Positions 1-4,970 of a stretch of 9,124 nucleotides of DNA are shown in pieces; the stretch's first letter is position 1, and each line of letters starts with the position of its first letter. The notes under the pieces were generated by a model. That model made no database searches. It worked only from the letters and a program-made list of their open reading frames with translations, and was not told where the DNA came from. The position numbers and the translations under genes are program-made. This DNA is from Thermoleophilaceae bacterium (GTDB taxonomy: Bacteria > Actinomycetota > Thermoleophilia > Solirubrobacterales > JACPNS01), in the NCBI GenBank assembly GCA_016463365.1, contig JAEMRJ010000096.1, positions 1 through 9,124 on the forward strand. Reading direction: 5' to 3'.

Positions 1-455
1 GTCGGCGCGTCGAGCGTCAGCAGCGTCTCGCGCGAGTAGTTCTGCAGAAAAAATGCGAAGCGCCAGAGCTCGTCGGCTGGGGGAAGCCGTACTCCTGGAG
101 TGTCGCCGATCCCCCACAGCAGGGCGATCGAAAGCGCAATCGCCAGGTAGTAGGTCGGCACGATCCGCACGATCCGACGCCAGTAGTACTGGCCGACGGC
201 GATCATCCGCGGCGCGCTGTCGTGGGCTCCCCTGAGCAGTGGTCGGTAGAGCAGGTAGCCAGACATCACGAAGAAGACCACCAGCCCGATGCGCCACTCG
301 AACAGCAGGTGGTCAAAGAAACCTTCGCGCGTCGGCTTGTTGGGATTGGGCAATCGGTACAGCCACACGTGGTAGGTCAGCACCGCCATCGCAGCGAAAG
401 CGCGGATCAGGTCAAGTGCCTGCGCGCGATGCCTGGCGGCCGGTGCCGTGTTCAT
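1..455 (-). CDS. Membrane acyltransferase, AT3/OafA family (C-terminal part outside window)
   Basis: Reading the minus strand from an ATG at 455 gives 151 uninterrupted codons running off the window edge, so the product is truncated only by the window. AT3 proteins are usually 350-400 residues with about ten helices and transfer acyl groups to cell-surface sugars or lipids. The start is typical of the family: a short polar N-terminus, then LDLIRAFAAMAVLTYHVW with the conserved Arg18 and His29, a second helix around residues 50-67 containing GLVVFFVMSGYLLYRPL, a basic YYWRRIVRIVP segment, another helix (LAIALSIALLW), and the FFLQNYS stretch that also recurs in AT3 proteins. The start codon overlaps the stop of the upstream SRPBCC gene as ATGA (4 nt), which fixes this start and implies translational coupling. 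It is the last visible gene of the four-gene operon. The acceptor cannot be predicted. Family assignment is confident from sequence pattern; the role is inferred. Confidence 0.9.
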   Translation of the reverse strand, partial: MNTAPAARHRAQALDLIRAFAAMAVLTYHVWLYRLPNPNKPTREGFFDHLLFEWRIGLVVFFVMSGYLLYRPLLRGAHDSAPRMIAVGQYYWRRIVRIVPTYYLAIALSIALLWGIGDTPGVRLPPADELWRFAFFLQNYSRETLLTLDAP

Positions 456-940
456 CGGCTTTCGCTCATTGCCAGTTCGTGCTCAAGCCGCGCGAGCACC
501 TGGTTGCAACGACGCAGGAGCCATGGTCGCGCCGCGAGCAGAAGCAGCCGGTCGCCGAAGCTCCCCGGGTCGATCCCGACGTCGAACGACACAACGGTCG
601 CGCCGCCGGCGGAAGGTGCCAACCGCCAGTCGACGACGGCACGAGTCGACCCTGCGACGGCCTCGCCACCAAATGCGGTGTCCGGCACGTCATAGGTGAT
701 GCGCGTGAAGACGCGGCGCTCGAGTCCCGGAACCGGCCCACGCAGCACCAGCTCAGCCGACGCTTCGTCGCTGCCGTCGACGATCCCGGCCTCAACAAGA
801 TCAGCGCCGAGCAGCGGCCAGTGCTGCCGCAGATCGCTCAGCAGCGCGTGAACCGCAGCCGGCGAAAAGGCGATCGTGCGTTCTGCTCCGACGACCACGC
901 TGAACTCCGCCCCGCGGGCGGCGATGTCAGTGGCTTCCAT
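452..940 (-). CDS. SRPBCC-fold protein (polyketide cyclase/dehydrase or lipid-transport-like)
   Basis: A 162-residue soluble protein without signal peptide or membrane helix. Length and pattern fit the SRPBCC (START/Bet v 1-like) superfamily: an N-terminal strand ending in a helix-start like ERTIAFSPAAVHALLSD (residues 20-36), central strands with ELVLRGPVPGLERRVFTRI and TRAVVDWRLAPSAGGATVVSF, and a long C-terminal helix (about 130-158, RLLLLAARPWLLRRCNQVL). Such folds enclose a hydrophobic cavity and bind lipids, polyketides or other apolar ligands; many have no known reaction. The ATG at 940 lies inside the 3' end of the metallophosphoesterase gene (14-nt overlap), with a weak GGGG-type ribosome binding site upstream; the stop overlaps the acyltransferase start. 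That position between a phosphoesterase and an acyltransferase hints at ligand delivery or chaperoning, but this is inference. Family membership is moderately sure, because SRPBCC members share little sequence. Confidence 0.75.
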   Translation of the reverse strand: MEATDIAARGAEFSVVVGAERTIAFSPAAVHALLSDLRQHWPLLGADLVEAGIVDGSDEASAELVLRGPVPGLERRVFTRITYDVPDTAFGGEAVAGSTRAVVDWRLAPSAGGATVVSFDVGIDPGSFGDRLLLLAARPWLLRRCNQVLARLEHELAMSESR

Positions 941-2546
941 CGGCGGCCCCGGTTTCGATCAGAACGCGGTCGATCACGGCGGGCGAGGCGACGTCGCGCT
1001 CGAGCCCGGTCACCCCGAAGGACGTGAGCGTGACCTGCCCGTCAGCAACGTCGACGCGCATGAAACTCTTGAACAGTGGCGGCTTGTCCCAGTCGAGCGC
1101 CTCAGAGACCTTTTCGGCCGTGAACCAGCCCCGCAGCGGGAAGATCATCGTCGCAAGGAACCGCGAGCGGCGGGCGACGTTGATCGATTCCGGGTCGCCA
1201 CCGCCCTGCCCGCGCGCAAGCTCTTCAGCCAGATCCAGACCGTGTCTGGCGGCGACGATCGCAGCGGCCTCGTCGGCGGGAATCCCGCGCACAGGCTCGC
1301 CCGCGCGCCACGGTGTGAGTCGCCGCATCTTGCGCAGCAGAATGATCGAGTACGCCCGCAGGGAATCGCCCCGCGTCGGAAACACGGTCCACGTGTCCTC
1401 GTTCACGTCCGGCCGTTCGACCCGCCCGATCTGGTGTGTGGAGGTCATGAACGCGCCTCCCCCGCCAGAGATCACGCATTCGATTCTGCGACCGTCAGCG
1501 ACGCGCACGCTGTGACGCTCGTAGTGGTGAACGTCGCCGGCGATCATCGCGACGTAGTTGTTTGCCGGATCCCGCACGACCGACCAGAGCAGTCCGGAGT
1601 CTTCATCCCCGCCGTCGATGCCGAGGATCCGCCGCGGGCTCATTTTGTCGCCGGCGTAGACCGGCTTGCCGCTGACCAGCAGCTTCGGCTTGTCCCCGGC
1701 CGACACCCTGCGCAGCCACTCGCCCTGGGCGTGATCGAGCCGACCGAGAATCCCGGTGTCGACCGTGATCACACGCAGCTGCGGCGTGTCGATGCAGAAA
1801 TACATGTTCGGCTGGGCCGGTCCGCGGCCCTGGGCCGAGCCACGCAGCCGCCGCGCCGCAACCATCGTCGCCGGATCGAGCGCACGAGGGCGACGCCAGA
1901 ACAGCGCGTGCAGGCCCAGGGCGAGTTGAGCCCACTTCGCCCGACGCGGCGGGCGGAACTTGTGTGCCGGAGGGGCCGCGTTGCAGAAGTGGCGCATGAA
2001 CCCGGCGAGTCCGTCGAGCCAGTCGTGGTTTCCCGGCACTGCATAGATCGGCCGTGAGTAGCCCGCGAACGGGACGAAAAATTTGCCGACGTATTCGTTG
2101 ACGTCGCCGTCGGGATACACCACGTCGCTCGCGATCATCGCGAACTCGCTGCCTTCCGCGGCCCCCAGAAATGCCGGCACGACCGAGTACTGCGACTGAT
2201 CACCTTCGCCGGTGTCGCCGAGCACCATGAAGGAATAGTCAACAAGATCGCCGCGAGCGAGCATGAAGTCGTCAACCACTTCGCGCGGCGCGCCGGCATC
2301 CTTCAACGCCCCGCGCTGGGCATGCACCCATGCGGCGCGGGCGCTCTCGGTCGGATCGCCGGTCAGCGACGCCATCACGTTGTTTCGCGAGCGCCAAAGT
2401 GTGCGCGGGCTCAACCACGAGAAGCGCCGCAGCGGAGTGCCGACCGTGGTCAGGTCCGCCGGCTCGGCGCTCCAGTCGGCATCTTCGGCGAGCCGCGCCG
2501 CCGCAGGGATCGGCATGCGCCCGGCGCTTTCACGGGTCGCTTCCAA
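927..2546 (-). CDS. Metallophosphoesterase, purple-acid-phosphatase-like, with altered metal-site motifs
   Basis: A 539-residue calcineurin-like metallophosphoesterase. The catalytic core begins near residue 105, after a roughly 100-residue N-terminal extension with no signal peptide, so it is probably cytoplasmic. Visible motifs follow the purple acid phosphatase order: LGDTGEG (Asp111, GDxG), SDVVYPDG (Asp141 and Tyr144, GDxxY with Gly changed to Ser), PGNHDW (Asn173, His174), then KLLVSGKPVY where a VxxH histidine is expected but Gly293 is found, and AGDVHHYERH (Asp338, His340, His341) instead of GHxH. A glycine-rich ISGGGGAF follows, then a C-terminal region (about 400-539) I do not recognise. 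The start is TTG at 2546, immediately after the stop of the RibD-like gene, with GGTGGA just upstream. An ATG at 2516 would remove ten residues and has no better ribosome site. Substrate unknown; activity with the altered metal site is uncertain. It is coupled by overlap to the SRPBCC gene. Confidence 0.88.
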   Translation of the reverse strand: MEATRESAGRMPIPAAARLAEDADWSAEPADLTTVGTPLRRFSWLSPRTLWRSRNNVMASLTGDPTESARAAWVHAQRGALKDAGAPREVVDDFMLARGDLVDYSFMVLGDTGEGDQSQYSVVPAFLGAAEGSEFAMIASDVVYPDGDVNEYVGKFFVPFAGYSRPIYAVPGNHDWLDGLAGFMRHFCNAAPPAHKFRPPRRAKWAQLALGLHALFWRRPRALDPATMVAARRLRGSAQGRGPAQPNMYFCIDTPQLRVITVDTGILGRLDHAQGEWLRRVSAGDKPKLLVSGKPVYAGDKMSPRRILGIDGGDEDSGLLWSVVRDPANNYVAMIAGDVHHYERHSVRVADGRRIECVISGGGGAFMTSTHQIGRVERPDVNEDTWTVFPTRGDSLRAYSIILLRKMRRLTPWRAGEPVRGIPADEAAAIVAARHGLDLAEELARGQGGGDPESINVARRSRFLATMIFPLRGWFTAEKVSEALDWDKPPLFKSFMRVDVADGQVTLTSFGVTGLERDVASPAVIDRVLIETGAADGSH

Positions 2547-3311
2547 TCAGTCCACCCGGTAGCGCAGGAACAGGTGTTCATCGCCCACGAGCGCGCTGAT
2601 CAGGTGCAGTTGTTGCTGTCCCGGGAGCGCGCCGGCAATGATCGGGAAGGGATCGCCACTGCCGATCAGTGTCGGCGCGATCGTAAGAAAGAGCTCGTCG
2701 ACCAGTTCACGCTCGAAAAACAAGCCGTTGATGCGCGGACCGCCTTCGAGCAGTACCGACCTGACGCCGTGCTCATCGCGGAGTGCTCTCAACATCTCTG
2801 CAGGGTCTGTGGTTCTGGTCTGCAGGATCTCTGCACTCACGGAGTCGAGCACAAGTTCGGCCTCGCTGAAAACGGCGACCCGGAGGTCGGGGTCAGAGAA
2901 CATCGGTGCGTCGACCGGCAGCTCGCCCGCGCGCGTGACAGTTGCCACCAGCGGGCGCGGCTGAAGGCCGGCTGCGATCCTTCGCCGCTGCACCTCGAGG
3001 CTCCTGGCCGGCGCGTTGTAGCTCTCGGCCGCGACAGTGCCGGTGCCGGCCATGACGCAGTCCACGCGCTCGCGAAGCGTGGCAAACAGCGCGGCATCTG
3101 CCGGGCCGCCGAGCGCGGCGGTGTTCGCCCCGATCCGGCCCTGCCCATCGGCCGTCGCCACCATGTTGACGATCACACACGGGCGACCCGATGGTGCGCG
3201 CGACGCGAACTCCAACTCCGCGTAGGCGGTCTGAGCATCGACACTCAGAGCGTCGCCGGGTGGCGGAAACAGCCGCGTCAGTTCGATGAGGGGTGGATCT
3301 GCCGACGTCAC
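2547..3311 (-). CDS. RibD C-terminal-domain (pyrimidine/dihydrofolate) reductase family protein
   Basis: A stand-alone RibD_C reductase of 254 residues if started at GTG 3311. Recognisable pieces are the nucleotide-binding start CVIVNMVATADGQGRIG (about 45-61), LGGPADAALFATLR, the VMAGTGTVAAESYNAP loop (87-101), and the NADPH-site signature SVLLEGGPRINGLFFERELVDELFLTIAP (185-213, LEGGP at 188-192). No deaminase domain is present, so it is not a bifunctional RibD. Length and motifs fit the actinobacterial pyrimidine reductase family whose mycobacterial member Rv2671 is annotated RibD and can act as a dihydrofolate reductase analogue. A longer reading from an ATG at 3410 is open, but its first 33 residues lie in the shadow of another ORF and have poorer third-position GC, so I prefer GTG 3311, which sits 16 nt after that ORF's stop. 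The stop TGA directly abuts the TTG start of the next gene. The true substrate is not decidable here. Confidence 0.85.
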   Translation of the reverse strand: MTSADPPLIELTRLFPPPGDALSVDAQTAYAELEFASRAPSGRPCVIVNMVATADGQGRIGANTAALGGPADAALFATLRERVDCVMAGTGTVAAESYNAPARSLEVQRRRIAAGLQPRPLVATVTRAGELPVDAPMFSDPDLRVAVFSEAELVLDSVSAEILQTRTTDPAEMLRALRDEHGVRSVLLEGGPRINGLFFERELVDELFLTIAPTLIGSGDPFPIIAGALPGQQQLHLISALVGDEHLFLRYRVD

Positions 3312-3327
3312 AGCCAGCAGTATGCCG

Positions 3328-3531
3328 TCAATGGTCGTCGAAGCAGGCCGACGCGTGGGGCCGCATCCGTTCGATCGAGCGCTCGAGCAACGTCGGGTCG
3401 GGCATCGCACGCCGACCCACGCGGTCCAGCAGGACTGTCACCGGACCTGCGTTCACGTGTTTCCACGCTGACCAGAGACTCCGTTCAATGCCCTCAAACA
3501 GCTGCAAACTGCGCGTTTTGGGAGTGTGCAC
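3328..3531 (-). CDS. Small ORF of unknown function upstream of the RibD-like gene
   Basis: An open frame of 67 codons from GTG 3531, or 42 codons from a second GTG at 3456 that has a GGAAA-type purine stretch upstream. By my count about five sixths of third positions in the final 42 codons are G or C, as in neighbouring real genes, against little more than half in the first 25, so the shorter version is more credible. The product is basic and soluble (for example GPVTVLLDRVGRRAMPDP, then a likely helix LLERSIERMRPHAS); I recognise no family. It ends 16 nt before the RibD-like start, as an operon partner would. It could instead be the decayed 3' end of an older gene, because its N-terminal portion lacks coding bias. 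Confidence is low. Confidence 0.4.
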   Translation of the reverse strand: MHTPKTRSLQLFEGIERSLWSAWKHVNAGPVTVLLDRVGRRAMPDPTLLERSIERMRPHASACFDDH

Positions 3532-3541
3532 AACTGACCAT
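3494..3541 (-). CDS. Possible 15-codon leader ORF with strong ribosome binding site
   Basis: On the minus strand GGGAGG (3554-3549) stands 7 nt before an ATG at 3541, the best Shine-Dalgarno arrangement in the window. It opens a frame of only 15 codons (MVSCAHSQNAQFAAV) ending at TGA 3496-3494. The larger small ORF begins at GTG 3531 in another frame, too far (17 nt) from this ribosome site to use it well. The peptide shows no run of a single regulatory amino acid as in classical attenuators. It may be a translated leader setting expression of the operon, or the remnant of a gene start separated from its body by a frameshift. The ribosome site is plain in the sequence; that the peptide is made is inference. 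Confidence 0.35.
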   Translation of the reverse strand: MVSCAHSQNAQFAAV

Positions 3542-3554
3542 CAGGTTACCTCCC
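3520..3554 (-). promoter_or_regulatory. Possible RNA hairpin enclosing the leader ribosome binding site
   Basis: On the minus-strand transcript GGGAG at 3554-3550 (the ribosome binding site) can pair with CTCCC at 3524-3520. Between them AACCTGA and TCAGTT can form an inner stem with a one-base bulge and a TGG loop that includes part of the ATG at 3541. The palindrome TGTGCACA also lies inside. If folded, the structure would mask both the ribosome site and the start codon. The pairing is short (5 bp outer, 6 bp inner), so its stability needs calculation. Confidence 0.3.
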
Positions 3555-3605
3555 AAATCGTCCTCAAGATGCTTTATTGTGCAAATTGCCAGTAACGATT
3601 CGTTC

Positions 3606-3624
3606 TGAATCATCTCATGATTCA
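3606..3624. repeat. Perfect inverted repeat, candidate operator
   Basis: TGAATCAT, a CTC spacer, then ATGATTCA: two perfect 8-bp arms around 3 nt, in the AT-rich centre of the divergent intergenic region. The size and symmetry suit a dimeric repressor. It lies about 50-70 bp upstream of the leader ribosome site of the minus-strand operon, so it could control that operon or act on both directions. As an RNA it would be a weak, AT-rich stem with no T-run, so it is not a terminator. Confidence 0.4.
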
Positions 3625-3759
3625 ATGGAGTTGTTGCAGGAGTGATAGCTGTACAGGCCATCGCCGGTACAGGGGGCAGAAACTTGTAGAGACCGCCGTG
3701 TGACCTCCCCCCCGGTTCACGCGTCAGACCACCATCTGGCCAAGCGGTTTCGGCAAGGC

Positions 3760-3845
3760 CCGGTTGCGCCGATCCGTACGTCCGTATTTCTGCGACGTCA
3801 GGGATCCGATGACGTAAGGACGATTCGGATCGGCGCAATAACCGG
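3760..3845. repeat. Long imperfect hairpin, candidate structured RNA or DNA element
   Basis: The left arm CCGGTTGCGCCGATCCG (3760-3776) pairs with the right arm at 3826-3845, a 17-bp stem interrupted only by a 3-nt AAT bulge; counted without the bulge, 13 bp (3764-3776 with 3826-3838) are contiguous. Inside, CGTCC (3779-3783) pairs with GGACG (3818-3822), and ACGTCA (3795-3800) with TGACGT (3810-3815) around a 9-nt loop. No T-run follows on either strand, so it is not a typical intrinsic terminator. It ends 70 nt before the GAP-family start and could be part of that gene's 5' leader, an independent RNA, or a remnant of a small inverted-repeat element. Confidence 0.5.
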
Positions 3846-3915
3846 AACGGTTTCTCGCTCACGCGCGTTGACGCCGGCCGGACTGACCGATCACCGGCGT
3901 AGCGTCACGCTGGCA

Positions 3916-4590
3916 ATGGCCGACGCCTCCACATCCGTCATCTCCTACGCCTTCTTTGTTGCGATCAGCCCGATTCCGTTGATCGCGGTCGTCGCGTTGC
4001 TGGCCGGACCCAATGGTCGGACCAACGGCGTGGCGTTTCTCTTCGGCTGGCTCGCCGGGCTGGTGGTGGCAGGGTCGGTTCTGGTTCTGCTGATCGGAGA
4101 ACCGTCTGACGCTCAGACCGACGACAGCTCCAACCCGTTCGGCTGGGCGCTGCTCGCATTCGGCGCGGCAATGGTCTGGCTCGGGATCAAGCATCTGCGC
4201 GAACGGCCCGGGCGCGGTGCGACCCCGGAGCCACCCGGCTGGCTCAGCGCCGTCGACCAGTTTGACGCCCTGCGGTCGGTCGCACTCGCGCTCACCCTGG
4301 CGATCGCCAACCCGAAGAACCTGATCCTGCTCGGCGGCGCCGCCGCTTCCGCCGCCGAGAGCGGGACAACCCTGGAGGCGCGGCTGGAGGCGATGCTCGT
4401 TTTCGCGATGATCGCCCTGATCGGCCCGGCCATACCGGTGGCCACGAGCGTGTTCGCGGGCGAGCGCGCAGAACCGGTGCTCGGACGGCTGCGCGCGTGG
4501 CTGACCCGCAACAACTCTGTGATCGTGGCGATCATCTGCCTTGTGATCGCCGGAAAGCTGATCGCAGACGGCATCGCCGCGCTCACCTGA
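3916..4590 (+). CDS. GAP family membrane protein (SfLAP/LysE-like transporter)
   Basis: A 224-residue integral membrane protein with six predicted helices (about 5-29, 37-60, 74-93, 121-141, 157-180, 201-222). It matches the GAP/SfLAP family (sulfolipid-1-addressing protein, distantly LysE-like), about 215-240 residues long and known chiefly from actinobacteria: the first helix has the family's SPIPLIAVVALLAGPNGR pattern followed by GVAFLFGWLAG, and the fourth ends in ANPKNLILL. Mycobacterial relatives act in export of surface glycolipids; most members are uncharacterised, so the cargo here is unknown. I chose ATG 3916 because family similarity begins there; the frame is open back to 3700 but the extra 72 residues look non-coding. 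No clear Shine-Dalgarno precedes the ATG. The gene stands alone between a long intergenic region and a tRNA gene. Confidence 0.85.
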   Translation: MADASTSVISYAFFVAISPIPLIAVVALLAGPNGRTNGVAFLFGWLAGLVVAGSVLVLLIGEPSDAQTDDSSNPFGWALLAFGAAMVWLGIKHLRERPGRGATPEPPGWLSAVDQFDALRSVALALTLAIANPKNLILLGGAAASAAESGTTLEARLEAMLVFAMIALIGPAIPVATSVFAGERAEPVLGRLRAWLTRNNSVIVAIICLVIAGKLIADGIAALT

Positions 4591-4615
4591 TCAAGCGCGG
4601 ACAGTCTGCGATAAT
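4586..4615 (+). promoter_or_regulatory. Probable promoter of the tRNA-Pro gene
   Basis: TGCGATAAT (GATAAT at 4610-4615) is an extended -10 element differing from TATAAT by one base, placed so that initiation would fall about 5 nt before the mature tRNA 5' end at 4627. Upstream CTGATC (4587-4592, 17-nt spacing) is a poor -35 match and overlaps the stop codon of the GAP gene. The good -10 and its position are visible; use as a promoter is inferred. Confidence 0.5.
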
Positions 4616-4626
4616 TCCGCCGCATT

Positions 4627-4700
4627 CGGGGCGTGGCGCAGCCTGGTAGCGCGCACCGTTCGGGTCGGTGAGGTCCCCAGTTCAAATCTGGGCGCCCCGA
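4627..4700 (+). tRNA. tRNA-Pro, anticodon CGG
   Basis: A complete 74-nt cloverleaf. The acceptor stem CGGGGCG pairs with CGCCCCG (4693-4699) with discriminator A at 4700. The D arm is GCGC with loop AGCCTGGTA and GCGC. The anticodon stem CACCG/CGGTG encloses loop TTCGGGT, giving anticodon CGG at 4661-4663, which reads the proline codon CCG. The variable loop is AGGTC, and the T arm is CCCAG, TTCAAAT, CTGGG. All stems pair perfectly. CCA is not encoded; the gene is followed by TTG. I saw no repeat of the tRNA 3' end elsewhere in the window, so there is no sign of an integrated element. Confidence 0.97.
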
Positions 4701-4775
4701 TTGCCAGTTCTTCCGACTGTTCACCGCGATCGACCCATGCTGCTCTCTGGTACGCCGAATCGGGTAATCTCGGCC

Positions 4776-4793
4776 TACGACGATTTCGTCGTA
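4776..4793. repeat. Perfect 8-bp inverted repeat in the tRNA-cyclase spacer
   Basis: TACGACGA, two T, then TCGTCGTA form a perfect hairpin 75 nt after the tRNA and 178 nt before the first diguanylate cyclase. No T-run follows, so it is at best a weak terminator for the tRNA transcript; it may instead be an operator for the downstream genes. The rest of the 270-nt spacer (4701-4970) shows a short GTGGC/GCCAC hairpin near 4862-4875, no gene and no promoter I can defend. Confidence 0.4.
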
Positions 4794-4810
4794 CGCGGTA
4801 TTGATTGAGC

Positions 4811-4820
4811 GTTCGCGAAC
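4811..4820. repeat. 10-bp palindrome GTTCGCGAAC
   Basis: A perfect 10-bp palindrome 18 bp after the preceding hairpin and 150 bp upstream of the first diguanylate cyclase. Palindromes of this size can be repressor half-site pairs, but one copy in GC-rich DNA may also be chance. Confidence 0.25.
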
Positions 4821-4970
4821 AGGCAGAGCCGCGCCAGAATCCCCTTACAAAGCCCTTTTTGGTGGCCCCCGCCACACCTGGGCCTCATTATCACGGCGTC
4901 CGCATGTTCGTCCAGTCGGCCCTCTTGGGTGCTAACTACTTCACGGTAGACGCCGATACCCAATTCGAGC

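Larger units (their letters stand above)
3542..3915. other. Divergent intergenic region, 374 nt
   Basis: The region lies between the minus-strand RibD-like operon and the plus-strand GAP-family gene. Positions 3541-3660 are clearly richer in A and T than the rest of the window, as expected for a promoter region, and hold an 8-bp inverted repeat. Positions 3700-3915 are open in one plus frame (from GTG 3700, continuing into the GAP gene), but the translation is arginine- and serine-rich, low in coding bias and without homology I recognise, so I treat it as untranslated. It contains a long hairpin (3760-3845). I found no -10/-35 pair on either strand that I would defend. Confidence 0.6.

Noticed and set aside
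239..1027. Plus-strand ORFs of 262 codons here, 393 codons (876-2057) and 428 codons (2322-3608)
   Set aside because: They lie opposite well-supported minus-strand genes, are rich in Arg, Pro and Ala, and show no family motif: typical shadows in GC-rich DNA.
938..2546. Phosphoesterase and SRPBCC proteins both begin with MEAT
   Set aside because: Only four residues match and the underlying sequence diverges at once, so a duplication is not supported; probably coincidence.
3312..3410. Longer RibD-like protein starting at ATG 3410
   Set aside because: The extra 33 residues have poor third-position GC and overlap a better small ORF in another frame; family similarity does not reach that far.
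3494..3862. Minus-strand ORF of 122 codons over the intergenic region
   Set aside because: Unbiased codon use, and it crosses the AT-rich region and the hairpin. Only its last 15 codons, which have their own ribosome site, were kept as a possible leader.
3700..3915. 72-codon N-terminal extension of the GAP-family gene
   Set aside because: The frame is open but rich in Arg and Ser, without coding bias, and lies over the long hairpin; family similarity starts at ATG 3916.
4681..4700. tRNA 3' end as an integration (att) site
   Set aside because: No second copy of the tRNA end and no integrase or mobile gene is visible in the window.
4591..4875. Minus-strand ORF of 94 codons, and an overlapping one of 203 codons (4113-4724), across the tRNA
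   Set aside because: Their striking motifs (GAPRFELGTSPTRTVRATRL and similar) are simply the antisense translation of the tRNA-Pro gene, a well-known source of false conserved proteins.
4850..4875. GTGGC/GCCAC hairpin beside a T-run as a terminator
   Set aside because: The T-run precedes the stem on the plus strand and would be an A-run after it on the minus strand, so neither orientation makes an intrinsic terminator.
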